Source of the DNA: Sporocytophaga sp.
GTDB taxonomy: Bacteria; Bacteroidota; Bacteroidia; Cytophagales; Cytophagaceae
Reading direction: 5' to 3'
Assembly: GCA_024707265.1 (NCBI GenBank)
Contig: JANQAB010000010.1
Span: 248,001 to 312,000, forward strand
DNA length: 64,000 nucleotides
Part shown: piece by piece, positions 1-9,349 of the stretch
How the letters are laid out: every line of letters starts with the position of its first letter
Numbering within the stretch: the first letter of the stretch is position 1
Notes under the pieces: model-generated
The model's input: the letters and a program-made list of their open reading frames with translations, nothing else
The model's database searches: none
Told to the model about the DNA's origin: nothing
Program-made: the position numbers and the translations under genes

Positions 1-339
1 GGTGTTAACGATGCTCCTGGCCTGGCACAGGCAGACGTAGGAATAGCGGTTGGCTCAGGGACTGATGTTGCTGCCGAAACTGCAGACATTATTCTCGTAA
101 ACAGTAATCCAAAAGACATTGCGAACCTGATACTTTTCGGAAAAGCTACCTACAATAAAATGATTCAGAATTTAATCTGGGCCACTGCATACAATGCTTT
201 CGCTATACCACTTGCAGCAGGTGCGTTGTATAAAACAGGTTTTGTATTAAGTCCTGCTGTGGGTGCGGTATTTATGAGCTTAAGTACTATAGTAATAGCG
301 ATCAATGCTCAGTTTCTGAAAGGATCACTAAAAAAGTAA
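1..339 (+). CDS. Heavy-metal P-type ATPase, C-terminal fragment (CopB-like)
   Basis: Partial gene entering from the left edge; 112 codons remain, ending in TAA. It begins in the hinge motif of P-type ATPases (GVNDAPGLAQADVGIAVGSG), followed by two membrane segments with the NLIWATAYN and MSLSTIVVAINAQ motifs. In P1B ATPases these C-terminal helices carry metal-binding residues; the MSxST form and the YNxxAIPLAAG stretch resemble CopB-type (P1B-3) exporters rather than CopA. The role would be ATP-driven export of copper or silver from the cytoplasm. The N-terminal metal-binding region, DKTGT phosphorylation site and CPx/CPH motif lie outside the window, so the subclass is an inference. Confidence 0.85.
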   Translation, partial: GVNDAPGLAQADVGIAVGSGTDVAAETADIILVNSNPKDIANLILFGKATYNKMIQNLIWATAYNAFAIPLAAGALYKTGFVLSPAVGAVFMSLSTIVIAINAQFLKGSLKK

Positions 340-530
340 GGAGTAAAAGTCCTTTTCCCTTTTTTATGTTCAAGCTTACCTAGTGAAGCACCTGAGCTTT
401 TTTCAAACTGCTCCAGGAAAGTGAGATGAGTTGCAATACTCTGACTGACAAGCTAAATATCAATAAACCTCGATTTTCTATACATCTATATTAAATACAC
501 TTTTACATTTTCATCCCGTATCATTATCTT

Positions 531-538
531 TAGATTTG
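531..538 (+). promoter_or_regulatory. Candidate -7 element TAGATTTG
   Basis: Matches the Bacteroidetes -7 consensus TAnnTTTG about 70 bases before the ATG at 607. No clear TTG at the -33 position was seen, so this is tentative. Confidence 0.3.
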
Positions 539-606
539 TTTATTGCCAATATTCCTCTCATTGAGGGAAATGGATCATTTAGAATTTATGTAGTTTTAAT
601 TTCAAT

Positions 607-2433
607 ATGACAAAATTTTTCAGACTCCTACTTTTTACATCTACACTAAGCATCTTATTCACAATTAATTATTGTTTCGCAGAGACTCGAATAAGCGGCA
701 TTATAGATGAAAACACTATATGGACAGTAGATAAAAGTCCATATATTATTGAAGGATTCACTCTTTTTCGAAACACATTAACGATAGAACCAGGCGTGGT
801 TGTCCAAATTGCTCCAGGTGTTTCATTTATTATTAATGGAGATTTAATTGCTATAGGTACTCCAAAAGATAGTATTACTTTTACATCTCAAGGGTCAGAT
901 CAGGCAAAATCATTGTGGATGTGCATAGCAACTAATTTTAATAGTGCTATTACATTTGATTATGTAAATGTTAAAAACTCACATGAAGGTCTTAAAATAG
1001 CATCAACCTCAAACAACTCCATAAAACATTCCTTATTCTTCAACAATGCTTATGCAATCAGCTCAGTTCCCGGACAACTTGCTGGTTATTTAAATATTGA
1101 CTCAACTACATTTTGTCATAATACTGAAGGTATAGCATTTTATTTAGAAGGTAATACCATCACCAATTGCATTTTCAAAGAAAATGGCATTGGCGCAACG
1201 CTTATAAAAAGCACAACAAAAAATTGCCTTTTTATTGGAAATACAGACAAAGGATTAACTGGCTATGATTCAAATATTGAAAACTGTATTTTCACCAAAA
1301 ATAATATTGGAATAGAGCAACGTTTCAATGGCACCACCACCGCTTCAATTATAACTGACAATATTATCAAGCACAATCAAATAGGACTTCAGATTACAGG
1401 AGATGTACCTACTGCAACTTTTAGCCGTAATATTGTTTGCAACAACTCCATTTATAATGTAAAAAATACTAGTCTCTATACCACCTATTTACCGGATAAT
1501 TGCTGGTGCACTGATAATGAAGCAGAAATAAGCAATAGCATATATGACGGAGAAGATGATTCTAATGTTGGTCAGGTAAAATTCTCTCCGATAGCATCAT
1601 GTCCAATTAATACCACCCCTGTTATCAAAAGTTACGACAGAATTACTTCTATTCTGGAAGATGAGCCATTACAAATTAATATTAAAGATCTTTCGATTGA
1701 AGGTTCTGAAATTTTCTTATATGACCTGTTTACAGTTAAAGTTCTTGATGGGGAAAACTATACTGTTTTAAATAACTCTATTTTACCTGATGAAAACTTT
1801 AATGGTCAATTACAAATTGCTATAATTATTGATGATGGAGAGTTGAAAAGTGGCCCATTTCATTTGAGCATTGACGTTCTTCCTGTAAACGACCCCGCCA
1901 TAATCAGTGATTACAAAGGAGTCACTTCAATTAATAAAAATCAGTCTTTAGAAATAAAACTTACAGATTTCGCAGTTAGTGACCCTGACAACCTATTTCC
2001 AGACGAGATGTCTCTTTCAATTATTCCAGGCAATGATTTCACTCTCTCTGGAAATATTATTACACCTAAAGAAAACTATACAGGAATACTGCAGATATCC
2101 GTACAGGTGAATGATGGAATAAGTGAAAGCGATTATTTCATCATTAACTTAAACATAAACGGCACGACCTCTATTATCCAGTCTGCAGAAGAAATTTCAA
2201 TATATACAGATCCTTTTCTTAAAGAATTAACTATAGATCTAAAACAATATAACTACGATAATTATACCATTGAGCTATACAATGTGCTTGGGGTACTGAT
2301 TAAAGAAAAAACGGTAAATTCAGATTGGAGTAGACAAACATTGGATTTATCCTTTCTAAAAAGCGGAGAATATTTATTGAGAATCATCAATAAAGATTCA
2401 ATAATAAAAAATTCAAAACTTATGATATTTTAA
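607..2433 (+). CDS. Secreted right-handed beta-helix protein with T9SS sorting tail
   Basis: 608 residues. A signal peptide (about residues 1-25, ending FAETR) is followed by the opening typical of Bacteroidetes parallel beta-helix proteins (NTLTIEPGVVVQIAPGV, about 55-75). About residues 100-300 form irregular rungs rich in NN, TNCIF and KNCLF motifs. From about 320 there are two cadherin/Big-like repeats with a PVNDPA linker, and the last 80 or so residues look like a T9SS type A sorting domain (GEYLLRIINKDS...KLMIF). The protein is probably exported across the outer membrane and attached to the surface. Ligand or substrate is unknown; helix repeats are also found in polysaccharide lyases but no catalytic site is recognisable. 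It stands alone; the next gene is convergent. Confidence 0.8.
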   Translation: MTKFFRLLLFTSTLSILFTINYCFAETRISGIIDENTIWTVDKSPYIIEGFTLFRNTLTIEPGVVVQIAPGVSFIINGDLIAIGTPKDSITFTSQGSDQAKSLWMCIATNFNSAITFDYVNVKNSHEGLKIASTSNNSIKHSLFFNNAYAISSVPGQLAGYLNIDSTTFCHNTEGIAFYLEGNTITNCIFKENGIGATLIKSTTKNCLFIGNTDKGLTGYDSNIENCIFTKNNIGIEQRFNGTTTASIITDNIIKHNQIGLQITGDVPTATFSRNIVCNNSIYNVKNTSLYTTYLPDNCWCTDNEAEISNSIYDGEDDSNVGQVKFSPIASCPINTTPVIKSYDRITSILEDEPLQINIKDLSIEGSEIFLYDLFTVKVLDGENYTVLNNSILPDENFNGQLQIAIIIDDGELKSGPFHLSIDVLPVNDPAIISDYKGVTSINKNQSLEIKLTDFAVSDPDNLFPDEMSLSIIPGNDFTLSGNIITPKENYTGILQISVQVNDGISESDYFIINLNINGTTSIIQSAEEISIYTDPFLKELTIDLKQYNYDNYTIELYNVLGVLIKEKTVNSDWSRQTLDLSFLKSGEYLLRIINKDSIIKNSKLMIF

Positions 2434-2498
2434 TCTTAACCAACAGCTCTATGGTCTGTCCTTTTACAGGACATGAAATACAACATCTCAATGTTATA

Positions 2499-2524
2499 GC
2501 TCTTGCTGTTGCTCAAACTGTTAC
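2499..2524 (-). repeat. Interspersed repeat family A (GAGCAACAG) copy 1
   Basis: On the minus strand it reads GTAACAGTTTGAGCAACAGC then AAGAGC. The same short unit occurs at 8255-8282, 14047-14076, 14562-14593 and 44637-44669, always in intergenic DNA. Confidence 0.6.
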
Positions 2525-2588
2525 TATCAACTCTAGGAACTTTCCTGCCCACTAAAACTTCTTCATACTAACTCCCATAACCAAAGTC

Positions 2589-2615
2589 GCCTGCCACCTA
2601 AATAAGGTGACAGGC
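2589..2615. terminator. Hairpin between convergent genes
   Basis: GCCTGCCACCT, loop AAATA, then AGGTGACAGGC: an 11-bp stem with one mismatch. It lies between the convergent beta-helix gene and the FNT channel gene. There is no long T-run, so terminator activity is inferred from position. Confidence 0.45.
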
Positions 2616-2674
2616 CACAGAAATAGAACGCTGATAATCCTTTATAAACAAAACAATAACCCGTTGCTTCTTTC

Positions 2675-3568
2675 TTAGCTGATAACTAAAGACTCTTCCT
2701 CTACTTGATTGCTCACAATCTTAACTGCCTTTTTAACCTTACGCTTAGGGGCAGTTTTGATGTGTGTAGAATACAATGTAAGACCGGTAAATGTGATTCC
2801 GCCAACAAGGTTTCCCAATACAGTTGGTATTTCATTCCATACCAGATAATCCATTGCTGAAAATTCTCCACCCATCATTAAAGCAGAAGGAAACAAAAAC
2901 ATATTTACCACAGAATGTTCGAAAGCCATTCCGAAAAAGAGCGTGATAGGCATCCACATAGCAATTACTTTACCTCCCACAGAAGTTGAAACCATTGCTC
3001 CCACAACACCTGTAGAAACCATCCAGTTACAAAGAATCCCTCTGATAAATAATGTAAGCATTCCGGCTGCACCATGTTCTTTGTAACCCAATGTCCTGGC
3101 CTCACCTATTCCGGCAATAACCTTTCCTATCGGACTCGGATCATCAGTAAAGCCATAAGTAAATACAATAGACATCATGACTGCAACCGTTAATGCACCT
3201 AGGAAATTGCCCAGAAAAACCAATCCCCAGTTTCTTAGAACACCTTCGATTGTCACACCTTCACGCTTGTCTATCAGAGCCAGAGGAGACAACACAAATA
3301 CTCCGGTAAGAAGATCATAACCTAAAAGATAAAGGGTGCAAAATCCCATAGGAAAAAGGAGCGCTCCCAATACGGGATATCCTGTTTGCTGAGTAACAGA
3401 GACGGCAAATACTGCCCCTAAAGCCAACAATCCGCCGGCCATGAAAGCACGTATTAAGGTATCTCTTGTTGACATTAAAACTTTTGATTGTCCGGCATCC
3501 ACCATTTTCTTAACAAACTCAGAAGGTGACAAATAAGACGAATTTGAAATTTCGATGTGTTCTCTCAT
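2675..3568 (-). CDS. Formate/nitrite transporter (FNT) family channel
   Basis: 297 residues, the usual FNT size. Six hydrophobic segments are visible, with FNT landmarks: the N-terminal SPSEFVKKMVDAG, the half-repeats GNFLGAL and GNLVGGITF, FIRGILCNWMVSTG, and the conserved central histidine in AFEHSVVNMF, which protonates the anion. The protein forms inner-membrane pentamers that pass formate, nitrite or similar weak acid anions. Neither pfl nor nir genes are next to it, so formate versus nitrite cannot be decided. A Lys-rich C-terminal tail (about 270-297) is cytoplasmic. A promoter with palindromic sites lies upstream (3700-3767), suggesting dedicated regulation, perhaps by oxygen or nitrogen oxides. 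Confidence 0.92.
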   Translation of the reverse strand: MREHIEISNSSYLSPSEFVKKMVDAGQSKVLMSTRDTLIRAFMAGGLLALGAVFAVSVTQQTGYPVLGALLFPMGFCTLYLLGYDLLTGVFVLSPLALIDKREGVTIEGVLRNWGLVFLGNFLGALTVAVMMSIVFTYGFTDDPSPIGKVIAGIGEARTLGYKEHGAAGMLTLFIRGILCNWMVSTGVVGAMVSTSVGGKVIAMWMPITLFFGMAFEHSVVNMFLFPSALMMGGEFSAMDYLVWNEIPTVLGNLVGGITFTGLTLYSTHIKTAPKRKVKKAVKIVSNQVEEESLVIS

Positions 3569-3699
3569 CTCTTTATAGGTTTAGGTTCAACTCAATACTA
3601 TTTTTTCTGCTGACACCAAATTCAACTTACTCAATACCAGTAATCTCACGAGAAGATCTTATATTTAGAATAGTTCCCTTGAATTTGATTGACATGCAA

Positions 3700-3767
3700 C
3701 AAACATAAGTAAAAAAAACAATATCTAAGTATTTTTACGTAAAATATTTACGTAGAATTTCGTAAAA
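3700..3767 (-). promoter_or_regulatory. Candidate promoter with ACGT palindromes before the FNT gene
   Basis: On the minus strand TATGTTTG (3707-3700) fits the -7 consensus TAnnTTTG. Upstream lies the perfect 12-bp palindrome TTTTACGTAAAA (3733-3744), a second TTTACGTA centred 13 bp further (about 3751), and a third half-site TTCGTAAAA. The first palindrome is centred about 45 bp before the predicted transcript start, where class II activators bind. The rest of the 3569-3925 gap shows nothing recognisable. Confidence 0.4.
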
Positions 3768-3925
3768 ACATGAACTTTACTGATAAAGGGGATAAAAATT
3801 TAACCGACAAAGTCGAAAATCATTCAAAAAAGTATAAATCCTGATAGATTTTAAACCACAATTACATCTTTTCAGCGATTAGTAAAGGTCGTAAATTCAT
3901 AATACCGGTAATCTCAATACCTAAT

Positions 3926-4877
3926 TTAAAACTTCCAGCTTTTCTGTTGGGCTTTTGACTGGAATGTCCAAGCCAGGATCCGACTACTTTTTTGACCTTG
4001 AGACATTTCAATGGTTTTAACTTCCGCACAATTTACTTTGCTAAGAATTTTATACAGACCAGACAGGTTTTCTTTTTTAGAAACCAATGTAGTAAACCAA
4101 AGACATTGCATTGGATAATTGACGCTTTCGAAGATCATTTGAGTTATGAAACCAAATTCACCTCCTTCACACCATAATTCAGCATTTTGACCTCCAAAGT
4201 TTAATGCCGCTTTGTCTGTCATGTTGATATTCAGTTTCAAATTTGTATTTTTTTCGCTGTGCACTTTTACGTGCATCTTCTGCTGAGTTGTGAAATGGTG
4301 GGTTACACATTGTAAGTGAAAATCTATCCTCATGTGTAATGATGTTCTTAAAAATAAAACGAGATTTAGGTTGCTGCTGCAAACTAATTGCATCCATTAA
4401 TTGAGGGTTATTTTTAATGATCTTTTCACAATTTCGGATAGCTGTTTCATCGATATCAGTTCCGACAAAAGACCAGTCATAAACGGCATTTCCTAATATA
4501 GGGTAAATACAATTGGCTCCAGTACCGATGTCCAGTACTTGAACATTTTTACCTTGAGGAATAACTCCGTTGTTATTGGAAGCTAATAAATCGGCAATGT
4601 AATGAATATAATCGACTCTGCCGGGAATGGGCGGACAAAGATAGCTTTCCGGAATATCCCAGTATTTAATGTTGTAACAGGCCATTAACAAAGCTTTATT
4701 AAGAGCTTTTACTGCTTGAGGATTACTAAAATCTATGGTTTCAATTTCATGTTCATTGATCATTACAAAGTTTTGAAGCTCAGGACAAACAGCAATTAAC
4801 TCTTTAAAATTGTACCCCAATCGATGTAAATTTCTGGGATGTAAATTGTTTTTTTCGACAATCGGTCTTGGTTTCAT
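3926..4877 (-). pseudogene. rlmF: rlmF, 23S rRNA (adenine-1618-N6)-methyltransferase, frameshifted
   Basis: Read together, two frames give a full-length RlmF of about 317 residues (E. coli has 308). The first part (4877 to about 4250) starts MKPRPIVEKNNLHPRNLHR and holds the SAM-binding motif VLDIGTGANCIYP and the catalytic NPPF motif (MCNPPFHNS). The second part (to 3926) carries the family hallmark LNFGGQNAELWCEGGE. They are separated by one base: the coding strand has seven A (4254-4248) where six would continue AQRK into NTNLKLN. RlmF methylates A1618 of 23S rRNA. Either the gene is recently broken, the run was miscalled, or slippage restores it. The upper frame alone would stop at 232 residues and lose the C-terminal motif. 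Confidence 0.85.
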
Positions 4878-5056
4878 TTGATGAATTCAGAGTGCAAAGA
4901 TAGGTGTAAAAAATGGAACGAAGATAAAAAAGCCCTTTTGCTGCATTCCTGACTTCAGTCTGCAATAGTCAACGAATACATTAAGGATTTCCGAGAATAG
5001 CGATTGTATTGCTATTCCATTTAGGTTATAGCCAATATAACTTCAACACCTGTAAC

Positions 5057-8056
5057 CTATTTAGGTATAGTAAAATAAAAACCACTTCCCTTTCCTAGTT
5101 CGCTTTCCACCCATACTCTTCCGCCGTTTGCCTCTACAAGCTGCTTTACAATTGAAAGACCAAGACCATGGCTTTCTATGTTCTCTTTGCTATGTGCTAT
5201 TTCAAATCTCTCAAATATTTTGGCCAACTTTTCTTTTGATACTCCCAAACCATTATCTCTGACAGCAACCTGATAGTAATTATCCCTATCTTCCGATTCG
5301 ATTTTAATAACAGGATTCTTTTTGTCCATATACTTGATAGCATTCCCTATAAGGTTCTGGAGGATTTGCTGAAGGGATGTTCTGTTATAATTCACCACTG
5401 GTAATGCATCCGGGATATCGATGTGAAAATGAGATGGAGGATTTAATGTAGTCAGAACATCCTGACACAGGTGCAAAAGGTCGATAGGCTCTTTGATTTG
5501 CTTTTGCATTTTTGCTGTCCTCAAAACATTTTCTATGATGCTTTTCATATCTTCAACCTTAGCTCCCACCATATCCAGCATTTTTATTGCTTCCTCATCA
5601 AAAGGTCTGGCCTGACAATCTTCTTTTATAAAAGGCACCAGACCTTCAATAACTGTAAGCGGGGCTTTAAGGTCATGAGATATGATATAGGCATAGTTAT
5701 CCAGTGAATCATTTAGCATTTTCAAATTATCAATGATAATAGATAACTCTTTTGTTCGCTCATTCACACGCATTTCAAGTTCCGCATTAAGACTTCTTAA
5801 TTGCTCCACCATCATTACCCTTTCTGTAATGTCCTGGATAAACCCGGTAACCTTAGCTACCTGGTTATTTTCATATTTAGATACCCTCGCTTTTCCATAA
5901 CTGACTCCAACCGAACCATCTTTCCTGACACAGGTAAACTGATAATCAAATGCGTCCTCCCGATAGATCCTCTCGTTAAATATTCTTTTAAAATATTTCT
6001 TATCATCAGGGTGAACAACCATTAAAAGATTTTCTTCCGTAAGTTCGAATTCATTGGGTTCATAGCCATACATCTTGTATAATTGATCCGACCAGGAAGT
6101 TTTCCCATTCTCAATATCAAATTCGTAACTACCCAGATTAGCCATTTCCTCTGCAAAACTTAAAAGAAGTTCTCTTTTCTGGATTTCATGCTTGCTTCTT
6201 TTCCATTCGGATATATCGAGAACAGTACCAATCATTTTAATGGGCTTGTCCTGGTTATCATAAAACACCTTTCCCCTCGACCAAACATATTTAATTATAT
6301 TGCCGGGACATAAAATGGTATATTCAACATTGTATAGTTTATGGTCATAAATGGCCTTCCTGATAGTCTGGTTGGCTTTTTCCTTATCATCAGGGTGAAT
6401 CACCCCTTCAAAAGGATGCTTTTCCATAGATATATCAGCTACATCGTTAATAGCATAACACAGTATTTCAGACATAGCCGGAGTTAACGTCAGTTTCTTA
6501 TCCAGGAAATTCCATTCATAACTTCCTATTTTACCCAGAGACTGAGATTCCAGGAATATTGACTGAAGATCTTCAATTTGAAGATTAGCCTCTTTTTGTC
6601 GTGTGATATCATCAAAAGTAACAAGCAGCTCATCTTCACTTATTTTTATAACTCTGTTCTTAAACCATTTATTAAGACCTTGGAATCCATAATAATAATC
6701 TGTGTTCATTGTCTCCCCTGTTTCAGTGACTTTTACCTGAAGATCGAATAACCCTAAATCCTTCACGTGAGGATACTCTTTTGCCCATCTTTTTCCAATA
6801 AGATCCATCCTTGTTCTGCCAAGTAAAATTTCAGCCCAACGATTTACAAGAACAAATTCAAAATCTTTAATCTGATCAGGAGTATCTCTTATTACTTTAA
6901 ATAAAATAATTCCTTGTTCCACCGAATCAAATACTGTAGAAAACATCGTATCTGATTTCACGATCTTTTTTTGTAGTTTTTTAGCCATTACATTGAAGGA
7001 ATGTGCTAAAACCCCAATCTCATTTTGGGATCTGACATTGTATAGCTGAGAAAAATCCCCTTCTGAAAATTTGTTGGCAATAGAAGTAAGTTCTTCAATA
7101 GGCTTCACGAAGGCGCCTCCAAGAAGATAAGCAAAAACAGTGGAAAGAAGAATCACAATCCCATTAAATAAGAGCAAGCGGTTTCTCAATAAAACAACCG
7201 GAACCATTGCTTCCTTATAGCCAAACTCGGTTACCATCCCCCATCCGGTTTCCGGAAAATAAGTTAATGCCGCCAATACATCATTTCCATCGTAGTCTTT
7301 AATCCGAAGCAAAGTATCCCTCTTTACATTTATAATTTTTCCCATGGAAGTGGAAGAATCATTGGCAGGGAAAGACCTTTTTAACGCTGCATTCGGATCA
7401 AAGCGCAATGGAGTGAGATACACGATGGAATCCCCGTATTGCTTTCCCAAATAGGTTTCTCCAAAACGCCCCATACCTGTATAAACAGTGCTTAAAGAGA
7501 GAATGCTTTCAGCACTTCGCGACATGATAATCACTCCGATAATTTTATCCTCAAAGTATATGGGAGAAGATAAAAAGGCATTCAGTTGGTTCTCCTTGTC
7601 ATAGTGAAAGTCGCCGAAAAAAGTGTTTCCCGAAACCGGTATTCTGAAAATCTCCTTAGAGAACCAGTTCTTCCCTATTGCTTTGGAATCTGTAGAAGCA
7701 ATAATTTGTCCGTCTGTGGACAATATGTAACCGTCAGTAAAGCTTTCGATAGTTCGCCTATAACTTCTTAATATCTGAGAAATTTCTGAACGATGTTCTT
7801 TATTCGGATCATTAAGATAATTATATAAACCAACTTCTAAAAGGGGATTGCCAGCAGATAACTTTATGAGCTCTTTGCGGGATGTAATAATGGATTTTAT
7901 CCTAAGTTTTTTTGATTCGGAAATTGACCTTAAATGATTTTCAATATAGGACCGTAAGACTGTTTTCTGGCTTTTATAAAACAGAATGCTGATTGTAGAA
8001 GTAATCGTTATGATTATTAATAAAAATAAGAGAATTAACTGATATTTTAACTTCAT
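5057..8056 (-). CDS. Membrane sensor histidine kinase (dCache-HAMP-PAS-PAS-PAS-HisKA-HATPase)
   Basis: 999 residues. Transmembrane helix 1 (about 5-27), a periplasmic dCache-like sensor (about 30-285), transmembrane helix 2 (about 292-315), HAMP (about 316-368), then three PAS units starting near 370, 500 and 630; the last two share the LGSYE signature of PAS_3 types. A coiled coil leads to the HisKA H-box SHDLKAPL (about 797), an N-box (NLIGNAIKY), the G1 box DNGLGV and G2 HGLGLSIVKQL. It should autophosphorylate on the H-box histidine in response to an extracellular small ligand plus an internal signal. No receiver domain or response regulator gene is adjacent, so its partner is encoded elsewhere. 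It appears monocistronic, with a 700-bp repeat-filled gap upstream. Confidence 0.92.
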   Translation of the reverse strand: MKLKYQLILLFLLIIITITSTISILFYKSQKTVLRSYIENHLRSISESKKLRIKSIITSRKELIKLSAGNPLLEVGLYNYLNDPNKEHRSEISQILRSYRRTIESFTDGYILSTDGQIIASTDSKAIGKNWFSKEIFRIPVSGNTFFGDFHYDKENQLNAFLSSPIYFEDKIIGVIIMSRSAESILSLSTVYTGMGRFGETYLGKQYGDSIVYLTPLRFDPNAALKRSFPANDSSTSMGKIINVKRDTLLRIKDYDGNDVLAALTYFPETGWGMVTEFGYKEAMVPVVLLRNRLLLFNGIVILLSTVFAYLLGGAFVKPIEELTSIANKFSEGDFSQLYNVRSQNEIGVLAHSFNVMAKKLQKKIVKSDTMFSTVFDSVEQGIILFKVIRDTPDQIKDFEFVLVNRWAEILLGRTRMDLIGKRWAKEYPHVKDLGLFDLQVKVTETGETMNTDYYYGFQGLNKWFKNRVIKISEDELLVTFDDITRQKEANLQIEDLQSIFLESQSLGKIGSYEWNFLDKKLTLTPAMSEILCYAINDVADISMEKHPFEGVIHPDDKEKANQTIRKAIYDHKLYNVEYTILCPGNIIKYVWSRGKVFYDNQDKPIKMIGTVLDISEWKRSKHEIQKRELLLSFAEEMANLGSYEFDIENGKTSWSDQLYKMYGYEPNEFELTEENLLMVVHPDDKKYFKRIFNERIYREDAFDYQFTCVRKDGSVGVSYGKARVSKYENNQVAKVTGFIQDITERVMMVEQLRSLNAELEMRVNERTKELSIIIDNLKMLNDSLDNYAYIISHDLKAPLTVIEGLVPFIKEDCQARPFDEEAIKMLDMVGAKVEDMKSIIENVLRTAKMQKQIKEPIDLLHLCQDVLTTLNPPSHFHIDIPDALPVVNYNRTSLQQILQNLIGNAIKYMDKKNPVIKIESEDRDNYYQVAVRDNGLGVSKEKLAKIFERFEIAHSKENIESHGLGLSIVKQLVEANGGRVWVESELGKGSGFYFTIPK

Positions 8057-8254
8057 TACATTTTAATTCATCTTTAATTTTATTACACTTTCACAAGAGC
8101 TGCAGATGATAAACTTAAGGCTTAATTCTCCTTTGATCCAATTATCTATATTTCCTCCTTACTTATTTAAGATAACAGTTTAACAGTTATGATGTTTTGA
8201 GAGAGGAGAGACAGCCGGGAGACTATAGGTCAACTTATGATTGTATAGGGGAAA

Positions 8255-8282
8255 GGAGCAACAGTTTGAGCAACAGCAAGAG
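8255..8282 (+). repeat. Interspersed repeat family A copy 2
   Basis: GGAGCAACAGTTTGAGCAAC then AGCAAGAG. The unit contains an internal direct repeat (GAGCAACAG twice). Near-identical to the reverse complement of 2499-2524. Confidence 0.65.
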
Positions 8283-8316
8283 ATAATATAGTTTAGGGGA
8301 CAGGCGCAATTTATTG

Positions 8317-8450
8317 TTTTGTCATCTTGAGTCCTGCGAAAGATCTGATAGTTAAGAAATAATTTTGCTATTTAATCAACTATTCTACCAGATAGCTTAA
8401 TTTTATTCATTTTGAAAGTTCAGATGCTTCACAAGTTCAGCATGACAAAG
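8317..8450. repeat. MITE-like inverted repeat (family D)
   Basis: About 134 bp bounded by imperfect 31-bp inverted repeats: TTTTGTCATCTTGAGTCCTG onwards at 8317, and the complement of CTTTGTCATGCTGAACTTGT at 8450. The interior is non-coding. One similar arm occurs alone at 33896-33925. The structure suggests a small non-autonomous element. Confidence 0.55.
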
Positions 8451-8531
8451 TAAAGATTCTTAAAGTTGACTATAATCAGATGACAGGCTAGATTTGTATC
8501 AATATAGCAAGGCCATGAAAGTCTCAGTAAA

Positions 8532-8660
8532 GTCCTGACCTCGAAGAGGTCAAATGTTTATAGATAAGAGCAGAAAAATAACATACGACCCTGTAGGGGT
8601 CGTACCATGGCAATACACAACTATCTATAAATATTCAATCCCTTCAGGATTGGGAGATTG
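8532..8660 (+). repeat. Hairpin repeat family B copy 1
   Basis: Three short hairpins in order: GACCTCGAAGAGGTC, ACGACCCTGTAGGGGTCGT and AATCCCTTCAGGATT, joined by conserved linkers including CTATCTATAAATATTCAAT. A second full copy lies in reverse orientation at 48490-48608 and a partial one at 25483-25531. Confidence 0.75.
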
Positions 8661-8702
8661 TCTGACCGGGAGACAGGGATTAAAAGTTATATTTCTATAA
8701 AA

Positions 8703-8737
8703 ATATTGTGGCTTGTCAAAATGACAAGCCACAATAT
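8703..8737 (-). terminator. Rho-independent terminator of the VOC gene at 8765
   Basis: Perfect 16-bp stem ATATTGTGGCTTGTCA with a 3-base loop. On the minus strand it is followed by TTTTTATAG, 27 bases after the stop codon of the 8765-9172 gene. Confidence 0.8.
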
Positions 8738-8764
8738 ACATTCAATTTTAATATTGTCTTTACC

Positions 8765-9172
8765 TTATGATTGCTGAGGAAACTTTGAAATATCCATATA
8801 GAAAACTTCCCAGGTATGACCGTCAAAATCCTCAATGGTTCGTTGCTGCATAAACCCATAATCTCTCATCTCGTTTGGCTCTGTTCCGCCAGCTTTAAGT
8901 CCATTGGCAACAATGCTGTTTACTTCTTCAACACTATCTACAGATAATGAAAAGAGTCCTGCTAATTTAGATTTTGTATCTGCAATTGGCTTGGTTGCAA
9001 AGGATGAAAACTTTTCGTGGGTCATTATCATTAAAAAAATATTTTCACTCCAAACCATACATTTTCCCTGATCATCTGAAAACTGAGGATTATTGGTAAA
9101 TCCTAGTGCAGTATAAAAGTCCATAGATTTTTGCAGGTCTTTTACTGCTAAATTGACAAATATTTGTTTCAT
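8765..9172 (-). CDS. VOC superfamily protein (glyoxalase/bleomycin-resistance fold)
   Basis: 135 residues forming two beta-alpha-beta-beta-beta modules of the vicinal-oxygen-chelate fold: IFVNLAVKDLQKSMDFYTALGF at the start and DFDGHTWEVFYM at the end. This matches the PhnB/lactoylglutathione-lyase-like group common in Bacteroidetes. Candidate metal ligands include His in DGHTWEV and Glu in WEVF. Substrate cannot be read from sequence; such proteins often bind antibiotics or modify small toxic aldehydes. Single gene with its own terminator at 8703-8737. Confidence 0.85.
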   Translation of the reverse strand: MKQIFVNLAVKDLQKSMDFYTALGFTNNPQFSDDQGKCMVWSENIFLMIMTHEKFSSFATKPIADTKSKLAGLFSLSVDSVEEVNSIVANGLKAGGTEPNEMRDYGFMQQRTIEDFDGHTWEVFYMDISKFPQQS

Positions 9173-9349
9173 TATAAATTCTTATTTTTTTACTCTTAAA
9201 TATAAATATACTTTTGAATATTCAGTGTTGCAGATGGGTTTAACAGGAGATATTTGCATGATTCCTGCAATTAGCAAGATTCCCACTTTGACTAATGACA
9301 ACTTTAACACCTCATTTGTGGAGTGTATTTATCTAATTTTTCTTAGGAA

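Larger units (their letters stand above)
8057..8764. other. Gene-free gap rich in interspersed repeats
   Basis: No credible coding region. It holds a family A repeat (8255-8282), a MITE-like inverted repeat (8317-8450), a copy of the hairpin repeat family B (8532-8660) and a terminator (8703-8737). The 5' region of the kinase gene (8057-8200) is AT-rich with no clear promoter. Confidence 0.7.
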
